From Paracoccus sp. (in: a-proteobacteria) (lineage in GTDB: Bacteria > Pseudomonadota > Alphaproteobacteria > Rhodobacterales > Rhodobacteraceae), in assembly GCF_030536915.1 (NCBI RefSeq), contig NZ_JAUNPC010000015.1:1-44074 (forward strand): a DNA stretch of 44,074 bases. Direction: 5' to 3'. Position 1 is the stretch's first letter; each line of letters starts with the position of its first letter. Under the pieces are notes generated by a model. It was not told where the DNA came from. It did not search any database and worked only from the letters and a program-made list of their open reading frames with translations. Both the position numbers and the translations under genes were made by a program. Below, in pieces: positions 15,071-26,190 of the stretch.

Positions 15071-16585
15071 ATGGTCGCGATCGCCTATACCGTCGCCTTC
15101 GACGGGATCGAGGCGCGGCTGGTCGAGGTGCAGGCGGCGGCCTCGCCCGGCCTGCCCTCCTTCACCATCGTGGGCCTGCCCGACAAGGCGGTCAGCGAGG
15201 CGCGGGAACGCATCCGCGCAGCCTTCGGGGCGATGTCGGTGGCGATGCCGAACAAGCGGGTGACGGTGAACCTGTCGCCGGCCGACCTGCCGAAAGAGGG
15301 CTCGCATTTCGACCTGCCCATCGCGCTGGCCGTGCTGGCGGTGCTGGAGGTTCTGCCCGCGGATGAGCTTGAGGGCGTGGTGTCCTTGGGCGAGCTTGCT
15401 CTGGACGGGCGGCTGGTGTCGGTCGCGGGTGCCCTGCCCGCCGCCATGGCCGCGGCCGAGGAGCAGCGGGTGCTGGTCTGCCCGCCCGCCTGCGGCGCCG
15501 AGGCGGCCTGGGTCGGCGCGGTGCCGGTGATCGCGCCGAAGGGGCTGCGGCAGGTGGTCGATCACCTGACCGGGCGCGCGCCGGTCGCGCCATCCGCGCC
15601 GGGACAGGTGGTGCGGGCGCCACGGCTGGCCGACATGGCCGACGTGAAGGGGCAGGAACGCGCCAAGCGGGCGCTCGAGATCGCGGCCGCCGGCAGGCAC
15701 CACCTGCTGATGGTCGGCCCGCCGGGGTCGGGCAAGTCGATGCTCGCTGCCCGGCTGCCGGGATTGATGCCGGAACTGACGCCGGTCGAGGCGCTGGAAA
15801 CCTCGATGATCCAGTCGCTGGCGGGGATGCTGACCGAAGGCGGGATCTCGCGCGAGGCACCGTTCCGCGATCCGCACCACACTGCCTCTATGGCCGCCAT
15901 CGTCGGCGGCGGCCGGGGGGCGAGGCCCGGAGAGGTCAGCCTTGCCCATAACGGCGTGCTGTTCATGGACGAACTGCCCGAGTTTCCACGGCAGGTTCTG
16001 GAAACCCTGCGTCAGCCGCTGGAAACCGGCGAGGTCGTGGTGGCGCGGGCCAATGCCCATGTGCGTTATCCCTGCCGCTTCCTGCTGATCGCGGCGGCGA
16101 ACCCCTGCCGCTGCGGGCATCTGGCCGATGCGGGCCGCGCCTGCGCGCGGGCGCCGCAATGCGGGGCCGATTACATGGGCAAGCTGTCCGGGCCGCTGAT
16201 GGACCGCTTCGACCTGCGGATCGAGGTGCCCGCGGTGGCCGTCAGCGACCTCGAAGGGCGGCCCGGCGGAGAGGCGTCACGCGAGGTTGCCGCGCGGATC
16301 GCGGCGGCGCGGGCGCGGCAGGCGGATCGCTTTGCCCGGCATCCCGGCATGCGGGTGAACGCCGATGCCTCCGGTCCCGTGCTGGAGGAGGTGGCAGCGC
16401 CCGACAGCGAGGGCCGCAGCCTGCTGCATCGCGCCGCCGAGCGGCTGGGCTTGAGCGCCCGCGGCTACCACCGCGTGTTGCGGACCGCCCGCACCATCGC
16501 GGATCTTGACCATTCCGGCGAGGTGCGCGCGCCGCACATCGCCGAGGCGATCGGCTATCGGCTACCGTTTGCGGCGGGGGTGTGA
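15071..16585 (+). CDS. comM: ComM/YifB-family Mg-chelatase-like AAA ATPase
   Basis: A 504-residue AAA+ protein. The N-terminal ChlI-type domain (FTIVGLPDKAVSEARERI; VNLSPADLPKEGSHFDLP) is followed by the ATPase core with Walker A GPPGSGKS at 216-223 and Walker B LFMDELPEF. A Cys cluster, NPCRCG through to APQC, is typical of the family, and a C-terminal domain ends the protein (SARGYHRVLRTARTIADL). ComM promotes branch migration when transforming DNA is integrated, and helps gene-transfer-agent uptake in Rhodobacter. GGAGG is four bases upstream of ATG 15071. It is followed by a 248-base gap before coaBC. Confidence 0.92.
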   Translation: MVAIAYTVAFDGIEARLVEVQAAASPGLPSFTIVGLPDKAVSEARERIRAAFGAMSVAMPNKRVTVNLSPADLPKEGSHFDLPIALAVLAVLEVLPADELEGVVSLGELALDGRLVSVAGALPAAMAAAEEQRVLVCPPACGAEAAWVGAVPVIAPKGLRQVVDHLTGRAPVAPSAPGQVVRAPRLADMADVKGQERAKRALEIAAAGRHHLLMVGPPGSGKSMLAARLPGLMPELTPVEALETSMIQSLAGMLTEGGISREAPFRDPHHTASMAAIVGGGRGARPGEVSLAHNGVLFMDELPEFPRQVLETLRQPLETGEVVVARANAHVRYPCRFLLIAAANPCRCGHLADAGRACARAPQCGADYMGKLSGPLMDRFDLRIEVPAVAVSDLEGRPGGEASREVAARIAAARARQADRFARHPGMRVNADASGPVLEEVAAPDSEGRSLLHRAAERLGLSARGYHRVLRTARTIADLDHSGEVRAPHIAEAIGYRLPFAAGV

Positions 16586-16700
16586 GGGGAAGATCCCCGC
16601 AAGGCCCGGATGGGCAGGGTTTCGGGCCGGAAGGCCGATCGGGTGCCGGCTTTGCGGCTGTGCCGTAACCGGCGGGATCACGCGAGTGGCGCTGCCGCAT

Positions 16701-16722
16701 GGGTATTTGACCCGGAAAGAAG
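16701..16722 (-). repeat. Degenerate third copy of the intergenic repeat, opposite orientation
   Basis: The reverse complement reads CTTCTTTCCGGGTCAAATAC, resembling the CTTCTTCGCTCAAATATC core at 4639 and 6521 but with three extra bases between the two halves. It lies in the gap between comM and coaBC, and the remaining intergenic sequence shows no gene. Similarity is by eye only. Confidence 0.4.
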
Positions 16723-16833
16723 CTGACGGGCGCTGCCTTCGGGACAGTTGAATGTTGCGGGCTTTCTTGCCCCGTGGGTCCCGGTCTTCTAAGTCTCGTC
16801 GCAGCCGCCACAAGCCAGGGACGAGGAACAGGG

Positions 16834-18123
16834 ATGCAGGGAAAGCGGGTTCTGCTGATCGTGGGGGGCGGCATCGCCGCCTTCAAGATTCCCGAACTCG
16901 TCCGGTTGCTGAAGGGCGCAGGGATGGGCGTGACAACGGTGCTGACCGAGGGGGGCGCGCAGTTCGTCACCCCGCTGACGCTGTCGGCCCTGTCGGGCGA
17001 GGTCTGCCATGCCGCCTTGTGGGACCTGACCCGCGAGGCCGAGATGGGGCATATCCAGCTGTCGCGATCCGCCGACCTGGTGGTGGTGGCGCCTGCGACC
17101 GCCGACCTGATGGCGAAGATGGCCGGGGGGCACGCGGACGACCTTGCCTCGACCCTGCTGATGGCGACCGACAAGCGGGTGCTGATCGCGCCCGCGATGA
17201 ACGTGCGGATGTGGGAACATCCGGCGACGCAGCGCAACCGCGTCACGCTGGAAGATGACGGGGTGCTGTTCGTCGGCCCTGATAAGGGCGACATGGCCTG
17301 CGGCGAATGGGGCGAGGGCCGGATGGCCGAGCCGGAGGCGATCTTCGATGCGATCCGCGATGCGCTGGAGGATGCGGATGCCGAGCGGCCCTTGCGGCTG
17401 ACGGGCGTCCTGCGGCTTCCGCCCGAGGCGGTCGTGGTGCCGGGGCTGGCCGCGGGGCCACTGACGGGGCGCCATGTCGTCGTCACCTCGGGGCCGACCC
17501 ATGAGCCGATCGACCCGGTGCGCTATATCGCTAACCGATCCTCGGGCGCGCAGGGCACGGCCATTGCGGCTGGCCTGCGCGACCTGGGCGCGCGCGTGAC
17601 CTTCGTGACGGGGCCGGCGAGCGTGCCGCCGCCTGCGGGGGTGCAGGTGGTGCGCGTGGAAACCGCGGCCGAGATGCGGGCGGCGGTCGAAGATGCGCTG
17701 CCTGCCGATGCGGCGGTGATGGCGGCGGCGGTGGCCGACTGGCGCGTGACCAGCGCATCTGACCGCAAGATCAAGAAGGACGGCTCGGGGCGCCCCCCGG
17801 CGTTTGAGATGGCCGAGAACCCGGACATCCTCGCCTGGGTCAGCCGGGCCGAGGCGCGGCCCGCGCTGGTCGTGGGCTTCGCGGCCGAGACGGATGACGT
17901 GGTCGCCAATGCCGCCGCCAAGCGCCGGCGCAAGGGCTGCGACTGGATCGTGGCGAATGACGTCAGCCCGGCCAAGGGGATCATGGGCGGGACCGAGAAC
18001 AGCGTCATCCTTGTGACCGAAACGAACACCGAGCATTGGCCACAACTGCCCAAGGAGGAGGTGGGCCGCCGCTTGGCCACGCGCATCGCCGACCGGCTGG
18101 CCAGCGGCTCGGGCAGCGAATGA
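16834..18123 (+). CDS. coaBC: Bifunctional phosphopantothenoylcysteine decarboxylase/phosphopantothenate-cysteine ligase
   Basis: A 429-residue two-domain enzyme of coenzyme A synthesis. The N-terminal CoaC flavoprotein (about 1-180) has the catalytic His73 (MGHIQLSRSADL), the PAMN substrate motif at 120-123 and Cys156 in ACGEWGEGRM, the catalytic Cys of the lid. The C-terminal CoaB ligase (about 190-425) has TSGPTHEPIDPVRYIANRSS and MAAAVADWRV, with the lysine-rich KIKK segment. The length is slightly above that of E. coli Dfp (406). GAGG precedes ATG 16834. Its stop overlaps the start of the following desulfurase gene (ATGA), tying CoA synthesis to the suf operon at least translationally. 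Confidence 0.96.
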   Translation: MQGKRVLLIVGGGIAAFKIPELVRLLKGAGMGVTTVLTEGGAQFVTPLTLSALSGEVCHAALWDLTREAEMGHIQLSRSADLVVVAPATADLMAKMAGGHADDLASTLLMATDKRVLIAPAMNVRMWEHPATQRNRVTLEDDGVLFVGPDKGDMACGEWGEGRMAEPEAIFDAIRDALEDADAERPLRLTGVLRLPPEAVVVPGLAAGPLTGRHVVVTSGPTHEPIDPVRYIANRSSGAQGTAIAAGLRDLGARVTFVTGPASVPPPAGVQVVRVETAAEMRAAVEDALPADAAVMAAAVADWRVTSASDRKIKKDGSGRPPAFEMAENPDILAWVSRAEARPALVVGFAAETDDVVANAAAKRRRKGCDWIVANDVSPAKGIMGGTENSVILVTETNTEHWPQLPKEEVGRRLATRIADRLASGSGSE

Positions 18124-19169
18124 GCCGCGTTTATCTCGACTGGAACGCCACCGCGCCGCTGTGCCCCGAGGCGCGAGCGGCGATGGCCGATGTGCTGGAC
18201 GTGACCGGCAATCCATCGAGCGTCCATGCCGAGGGGCGGGCGGCGAAGATGCTGTTGGAACGATCGCGCGAGGAACTGGCCGAGGCGTTGGGCGCATCCC
18301 GCGCCGACATCGTCTTCACCTCGGGCTCGACCGAGGCCGCCGCGCTGGCGCTGGACGGGCAGGGTCTTTCCTGCGCCGGGGTGGAACATGACTGCGTGCG
18401 GGCGTGGTGCGAGGAGACTCTGGAGGCGGATGCGAACGGCATCGTGTCGGTCCCCGACCCGGCCCGCGCCACGCTGCAGCTTGCCAACAGCGAGACGGGG
18501 GTGATCCAGGACCTGCCGCAGGGGCTGGCCGTCAGCGACATGACGCAGGGCTTCGGGAAGATCCCGATGGCCTTCGACTGGCTGGGGGTGCGGGCGGGCT
18601 TCGTCAGCGCCCACAAGCTGGGCGGACCGCGCGGCGTGGGCGCGCTGATCCTTGCCGAGGGCGAGGACCGGGCGGCGCGTCTGCGCGGGGGCGGGCAGGA
18701 AAGCGGCCGCCGGGCGGGCACGGAAAACCTTGCCGCCATTGCCGGTTTCGCCGCCGCCGCCAAGGCCGCGCAGCGCGACCTTGCGGCCGGAATCCCCGAA
18801 AGACTTGCCGGCATGCGAGAACATCTGCGCGAGAGGTTGGAAGATGCCGAGGGAAACACTATGTTTCCGGGGCGCGTATCCCGATGCCTGCCGCAGACGC
18901 TGTCCATCCTCACGCCGGGGTGGAAGGGCGAGACGCAGGTGATGCAGATGGACCTGGCCGGCTTTGCCGTCTCTGCCGGGTCGGCCTGCAGTTCCGGCAA
19001 GGTCCGGTCCAGCGGGGTGCTGCGCGCGATGGGCGTGGCCGAGGCGGATGCGGCTTGCGCGTTGCGCGTCTCGTTCGGCGGAACGACGACGCTTGAGGAA
19101 TTGGACCGCTTTGCCGAGGCGTGGCTTGCTGCCCGCGACCGATGGCGAAGCAAGCAGGGAAGAAGGTGA
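18120..19169 (+). CDS. Cysteine desulfurase, IscS/NifS-type (group I)
   Basis: A 349-residue PLP enzyme that takes sulfur from cysteine as a persulfide. YLDWNATAPL at the N terminus, His90 (GVEHDCV), the PLP lysine Lys166 in SAHKLGGPRG, and the catalytic Cys290 in SAGSACSSGKVRSS are intact. SxACSSG on a mobile loop identifies group I (IscS/NifS), unlike the SufS-type enzyme encoded about 5.8 kb downstream. It is short compared with E. coli IscS (404 residues). The start overlaps the coaBC stop by four bases; sufB follows after three bases. It is the first dedicated Fe-S gene of the operon; no iscR lies upstream within the window. Confidence 0.92.
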   Translation: MSRVYLDWNATAPLCPEARAAMADVLDVTGNPSSVHAEGRAAKMLLERSREELAEALGASRADIVFTSGSTEAAALALDGQGLSCAGVEHDCVRAWCEETLEADANGIVSVPDPARATLQLANSETGVIQDLPQGLAVSDMTQGFGKIPMAFDWLGVRAGFVSAHKLGGPRGVGALILAEGEDRAARLRGGGQESGRRAGTENLAAIAGFAAAAKAAQRDLAAGIPERLAGMREHLRERLEDAEGNTMFPGRVSRCLPQTLSILTPGWKGETQVMQMDLAGFAVSAGSACSSGKVRSSGVLRAMGVAEADAACALRVSFGGTTTLEELDRFAEAWLAARDRWRSKQGRR

Positions 19170-19172
19170 CCG

Positions 19173-20695
<1,523 letters not shown>

Positions 20696-20699
<4 letters not shown>

Positions 20700-21721
20700 C
20701 GCAAGAAGCCACTGGGGATGATGCGCAGCATTTCACCCTGTTCACAGCCGTGAAGAACGAGGCTCCATTCCTTCTGGAATGGATCGCCTATCACAAGGTG
20801 ATCGGCTTCGACAGGATTGCAATCGTCTCCAACCCGTCCAGTGACATGACGAATGAACTGCTGGATGCCTTGGCAGGGGCAGGCGAGATCATTCACACTG
20901 TTACGACTGTGCCCGAGGGCGTCGCTCCGCAGGCGGTCGCCGCGAAAATAGCCAATGAGGGCGGGTTCATCCGCAAGGGTGACTGGGCGATCTGGCTGGA
21001 TGCGGACGAATTCCTGAACATCCATGTCGGTGATGGTTTCGTCACCGACATGGTTCGTTTTCTCGGTCCGCGGCAGGCGATCATCATCCCGTGGCGGATA
21101 TTCGGAGACAGCGGAAACCAGGCATTCTCTGGCCGGTTCATCTCGAACAGCTTCTCGAGGGCAGCAGCGCTCGAATCCGAGGTCAATCTGAAGGTGAAGA
21201 CATTCTTCAGGATGAGCGACGCGGTGCTGGGCTTGTCGGGGCATTCCGTGCATCGGCCGCTTCTTTCCGGAACCCTGCCGATTGGAAGCTTCGCCGGCTG
21301 CGATGGGCAGGAACTGCGATCCAGCAACCGGGTTCACCGGAAGTGGGTCGAGGGACTGGATCGCTCGCGCGCGTCGCGGATTCCGCCGGAGGAAATCAGC
21401 TATGATGTCGCGCAAATCAATCACTACTGTGTCAGAACCCCCGAGCATTTCGCGCTGAAGCGAATTCGGGGACGCGGCTGGGCGGCAGCGCAGGCAGGCG
21501 CCTCGAACAAGCGCCACAATGCGGAATTCTACGTTCAGATGAACCGGAATGATTGCCCGGATCAAAGCATCCTCAGGCATGAGGATGCGGTGACCGCAGA
21601 AATCCAACGGCTGATGTCCATCCAGGGCCTAGGCGAATTGCAGCAAGAAGCCCTGCGGCGCGTTGCAGCGCAACTGAATGAAGCAACAGCAACTCACAAT
21701 GTGCCGGATGCAGTGAGCTGA
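20696..21721 (+). CDS. Glycosyltransferase-family-2-like protein (Glyco_tranf_2_4 type) inside the suf operon
   Basis: A 341-residue protein. [20 protein letters not shown] at 20-39, followed by [13 protein letters not shown], is the N-terminal signature of the GT2-like family that starts with NE-x-LLEW-xxYH, and DAD at 102-104 in WLDADEFL is the nucleotide-sugar/metal motif. The acceptor and sugar are unknown; there is no signal peptide or obvious membrane helix. The start is GTG at 20696, overlapping the sufB stop by four bases, with AAGGG upstream. Its base composition is lower than that of sufB (20821-20880 has 34 G+C in 60; 19621-19680 has 42 in 60), consistent with a later insertion. 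A 50-base gap separates it from sufC. It has no obvious Fe-S role. Confidence 0.82.
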
Positions 21722-21771
21722 ATGATCCGGTTCGGCAAACATCTGGTCAACGAACAATTGAGGAAATGAAC

Positions 21772-22525
<754 letters not shown>

Positions 22526-22533
<8 letters not shown>

Positions 22534-23863
22534 GGCCGCGACCATGACCATCCAGACCCCCGTGATCGAGGGCGCGCCGCGTTCCGCGCCTGCCGACGTT
22601 CAGCTTGCCGCGCGGCTTGACGCTGCGCCCGCGCCGATGTCCGGCGCCACCGCCGACGCCCGCGCCGACGCGTTGGCGCGGCTGACGGCGCAGGGCCTGC
22701 CCGGCCCGCGCCAGGAATACTGGCGCTACACCGATCCCGCGCCCTTCAACGCCGCCCGGCCTGATCCGCTACCGGCCGATGCCATCGGCGGCGAGCCGAC
22801 GCTGTTCGCCAATGTGGACAAGCTGCGGCTGGTCTTCACCGATGGCCGCTTTGACGCGGGTGCCTCGGACGATCTGGAACTGGCGGGGGTGGAAATCACC
22901 ACGCTGGCCCAGGCCGACGCGCAGGCGGGCCACTGGGTTGCCGAGGCCTACGGCAAGCTGGAGGCGCAAGGGCAGAAGCCCGTTGCCCGTCCCTTCGCGG
23001 CGCTGAACACGGCTGTGGCTACTGATGGTGTGGTGATCTGCGTCACCGAACAGGCCGCGCGGCCGGTGCAGGTGCTTTACCGCGTCTCAGACCCTGCGGC
23101 GGATGTCGTCGTGCACCACGTCCTGCGGCTTGAGGAAGGCGCGGACCTGACGCTGTTGGAAAACGGCCTCGTCGGGGCGCGCGGCAATGTGGTGATCGAG
23201 GCTGACCTCGCGCCGGGCGCGAAGCTGCACCACATCTCGGCCCACCGCGCCGGGATCGCCCGCGTCTTCAACAGCCACCTGTTTGCCCGCGTGGCCGAGG
23301 GCGCGTCGCTGAAAAGCTTCGAGCTGTCGGTCGACGGCCGCCACATGCGGTCGGAATCGGTGATCGAACTTGCCGGCGACGACGCCGTGGCCCATGTCGC
23401 CGCCGCCGTCCTGGGTGACGGCGACAACCTGCACCATGACGACACGGTCTTCATCACCCACGGCGGCTTGCGCGGCGAAAGCCGGCAGGTCTTCAAGAAG
23501 GTGCTCAAGAACGGCGCGACCGGCGTCTTCCAGGGCAAGATCCTCGTGAAACCGGGGGCGCAGAAGACCGACGGCTACCAGATCAGCCAGGCGCTTCTGC
23601 TGGACGAGACCAGCCAGTTCCTCGCCAAGCCGGAACTGGAAATCTACGCCGACGACGTGAAGTGCAGCCACGGCTCGACCACCGGCGCGCTGGATGAAAC
23701 GGCGCTGTTCTACCTGCGTTCGCGCGGGATTCCGCAGGAACGGGCGGTCGTGCTGCTGGTGCTCAGCTTCCTAGCCGATGCGCTGGAAGAGGTGGAGAAC
23801 GAGGATCTGCGCGCCGAGATCTCTGGGCGGCTCGAAGACTGGCTGACCGCCAAGGCCCGCTGA
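22526..23863 (+). CDS. sufD: Fe-S cluster assembly protein SufD
   Basis: A 445-residue SufB paralogue that pairs with SufB and SufC and is needed for iron entry during cluster assembly. The N-terminal QEYWRYTDPAPFN corresponds to the helical start of SufD; the beta-helix core contains VDGRHMRSESVIELAGDDA and GVFQGKILVKPGAQKTDGYQ, and the C terminus reads CSHGSTTGALDETALFYLRS followed by GIPQERA, as in all SufD. The start at 22526 has GAGG six bases upstream and overlaps sufC by eight bases; an ATG 18 bases later is possible. It is followed after one base by the first Yip1-like gene. Confidence 0.96.
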
Positions 23864-23864
23864 G

Positions 23865-24353
23865 GTGGCGCTGGTCCCGCGCATCCTGCAGACCTGGCGC
23901 AGGCCCGGCGCGGCGGTGCGCGGGATGACCGGCATCTCCGAAGCAGGGCTGCTGGCCCTGCTTCTGGGCACGATGGCGGTCTATTTCGTCGCGCAATGGC
24001 CGGCGCATGCGCGGGCCGCGGCGCTGGACCCCTCGGTGCCGCTGCAGGCGCGACTGGGGGGGGCGTTGCTGGCGACCCTGTTCCTGATGCCGCTGGTCGT
24101 CATGACAATGGCGCTGGTGATGCAGCTTCTCCTCCGCGCCTTCGGCACGCGGATCGAGGGCTTCGAATCCCGCCTGGCGCTGGTCTGGGCGCTGGCCGCG
24201 GCCTCGCCCATGATGCTGCTTCAGGGACTGACGCAGGGCTTCATGGGACCGGGTCCCGCCCTGACGCTGGTGAACCTGCTGGCGGGCGCGGCGTTTCTGG
24301 TGTTCTGGATCGCCGGGCTTCGCGCCCTGTCCCGCAAAAGGCACCCTGCATGA
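23865..24353 (+). CDS. Yip1-family-like membrane protein (first of two)
   Basis: A 162-residue membrane protein with about four hydrophobic helices (LLALLLGTMAVYFVAQW; LGGALLATLFLMPLVVMTMA; a third near 105-120; LLAGAAFLVFWIAGL). The N-terminal RILQTWRRPGAAVRGM and the overall layout match small Yip1-domain proteins that I recall next to suf genes in Rhodobacterales; the function is unknown. The start is GTG at 23865, one base after the sufD stop, and its stop overlaps the next start (ATGA). Its place between sufD and sufS suggests co-expression with Fe-S assembly, not necessarily a role in it. Confidence 0.75.
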   Translation: MALVPRILQTWRRPGAAVRGMTGISEAGLLALLLGTMAVYFVAQWPAHARAAALDPSVPLQARLGGALLATLFLMPLVVMTMALVMQLLLRAFGTRIEGFESRLALVWALAAASPMMLLQGLTQGFMGPGPALTLVNLLAGAAFLVFWIAGLRALSRKRHPA

Positions 24354-24928
24354 TAGAACTGATGAGGCTGACCGTCCGCGACCCGCAGACGGGATTCCGG
24401 ATGCTGCAAGCCAGGCCCTGGGGGCCGGGCGACCGCTGGGCGCTGATCTTCGCGACCGCCGCGGCCTCGGCCGTGCTGTCCTGGCTGGGCGCGGCCCTGA
24501 TGTCGGGACCCGAGGGCGGGGCGGGAATGCTCGGGATGCTCACGGCCTCGCCGATCTCGATGGCCTCGGTGCAGGTCGTCTCGGCCGCCTTCGGCGCCTA
24601 TCTGCTGGCCGAGGTCGGGCGCATCTTCGGCGGCACCGGCAAGTTCGCCGACGCGCTGCTGGCCGTCGGCTGGATCGAGGCGATCATGGTCGCCCTGCAG
24701 GCCATCCAGCTTGCCGTCACCGTGGTCCTGCCGCCGCTGGGGGCGCTGGTCGGCATTGCGACGCTGCTGCTGGCCGCCTATCTGATGGTGGCCCTGACGA
24801 TGGCGGTGCATGGCTTCCGCAATGCGCTGATGGTGGTGATGGGCATCCTTGGCACGATCATGCTGACGAGCTTTCTTCTGTCCATCCTCGCCGCCACCCT
24901 CGGGGTCCTGCCGGGAGCGCCCACATGA
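24350..24928 (+). CDS. Yip1-family-like membrane protein (second of two)
   Basis: A 192-residue protein with about five hydrophobic helices (WALIFATAAASAVLSWLGAA; VVSAAFGAYLLAEVG; LAVGWIEAIMVALQAIQ; LVGIATLLLAAYLMVALT; GILGTIMLTSFLLSILAA). RLTVRDPQTGFRML at the N terminus is typical of Yip1-domain proteins (R-DP-x-GFR). It overlaps the first Yip1-like gene by four bases and sufS by four bases, so it is translationally coupled on both sides. The two neighbours differ in length and sequence and may form a hetero-oligomer; that is inference. Function unknown. Confidence 0.78.
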   Translation: MIELMRLTVRDPQTGFRMLQARPWGPGDRWALIFATAAASAVLSWLGAALMSGPEGGAGMLGMLTASPISMASVQVVSAAFGAYLLAEVGRIFGGTGKFADALLAVGWIEAIMVALQAIQLAVTVVLPPLGALVGIATLLLAAYLMVALTMAVHGFRNALMVVMGILGTIMLTSFLLSILAATLGVLPGAPT

Positions 24929-26136
24929 GCTTTGACATCACCCGCGTCCGCGCCGATTTCCCGATCCTGTCGCGGCAGGTGAACGGGCGGCCGCTGGTCT
25001 ACCTGGACAGCGGCGCCAGCGCGCAGAAGCCGCAGGTGGTGATCGACGCGATCTCGGCGGCCTATGCGGGCGAATACGCCAACGTCCACCGGGGTCTGCA
25101 TTTCCTGTCGAACCTGGCGACCGACAACTATGAACGGGTGCGCGGGATCATCGCCCGCTTCCTGAACGCGCGGGACGAAAACGAGGTCGTCTTCACCAGC
25201 GGCTCGACCGAGGGGATCAACCTTGTCAGTTACGGCTGGGCCGCGCCGCGCCTGCAGCCGGGCGACGAGATCCTGCTGTCGGTGCTGGAACATCACGCCA
25301 ACATCGTGCCTTGGCATTTTCTGCGCGAACGCAACGGCGTGGTCCTGCGCTGGGTCGAACCCGAGCCCGACGGCAGCCTGCCTGCCGAAAAGGTGCTGGC
25401 GGCGGTGGGGCCGAAGACGCGGCTGATCGCCGTCACCCATATGTCCAATGTGACCGGCACGGTAGTGGACGTGGGCGCCATCGCGCGGGGGACGGACGTG
25501 CCGGTGCTGGTCGATGGCAGCCAGGCGGCGGTGCATATGCCGGTTGATGTCGATGCGCTCGGCTGCGATTTCTACTGCATCACCGGGCACAAGCTTTACG
25601 GCCCTTCGGGGTCCGGTGCGATCTGGATACGGGCCGAGAGGCAGGCCGAGATGCGCCCCTTTCTCGGCGGCGGCGACATGATCCGCGAGGTCTCGCGCGA
25701 GACCGTCACCTACGCCGACCCGCCCCTGCGCTTCGAGGCGGGCACTCCCGGCATCGTCAACCAGATCGGGCTTGGCGTGGCGCTTGAGTATATGATGGGC
25801 TTGGGGATGCAGAACATCGCCGCGCATGAGGCGGGTCTGCGCGACTATGCGGTCGAGCGGCTCGGTGGCCTGAACTGGCTGCAGATCCAGGGGACGGCGC
25901 CGGGCAAGGGCGCGATCTTTTCCATGACGATGGAAGGGGCGCATGCCCATGACATCGCCACGATCCTCGACCAGCGCGGCATCGCGGTGCGGGCGGGGAC
26001 GCATTGCGCCATGCCCCTGATGCAGCACTATGGCCTAGCCGCCTCGGCGCGGGCCAGCTTTGCCATGTACAACACCCGCGAGGACGTGGACGCGCTCGTC
26101 TCGGGGCTGGAATTCTGCCGCGAGTTGTTCGCCTGA
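24925..26136 (+). CDS. sufS: Cysteine desulfurase SufS (group II)
   Basis: A 403-residue PLP-dependent desulfurase. YLDSGASAQKP near the N terminus, His123 (LEHHANIVPW), the PLP lysine Lys223 in ITGHKLYGPSG, and Cys361 in VRAGTHCAMPLMQ are all intact; the RAG-x-HC loop marks group II (SufS/CsdA). Such enzymes usually need a sulfur acceptor such as SufE or SufU, and none is encoded here. The length equals that of E. coli SufS (406). ATG 24925 overlaps the preceding stop. It is the last suf gene in the window: no sufT or sufA follows, and the next gene is an unrelated transglycosylase after 54 bases. Confidence 0.96.
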   Translation: MSFDITRVRADFPILSRQVNGRPLVYLDSGASAQKPQVVIDAISAAYAGEYANVHRGLHFLSNLATDNYERVRGIIARFLNARDENEVVFTSGSTEGINLVSYGWAAPRLQPGDEILLSVLEHHANIVPWHFLRERNGVVLRWVEPEPDGSLPAEKVLAAVGPKTRLIAVTHMSNVTGTVVDVGAIARGTDVPVLVDGSQAAVHMPVDVDALGCDFYCITGHKLYGPSGSGAIWIRAERQAEMRPFLGGGDMIREVSRETVTYADPPLRFEAGTPGIVNQIGLGVALEYMMGLGMQNIAAHEAGLRDYAVERLGGLNWLQIQGTAPGKGAIFSMTMEGAHAHDIATILDQRGIAVRAGTHCAMPLMQHYGLAASARASFAMYNTREDVDALVSGLEFCRELFA

Positions 26137-26190
26137 CAACCGAATCTTAAGCCTGTCCTGCTATCCCCTTCCCATGTCCGGGGGTGGCTG

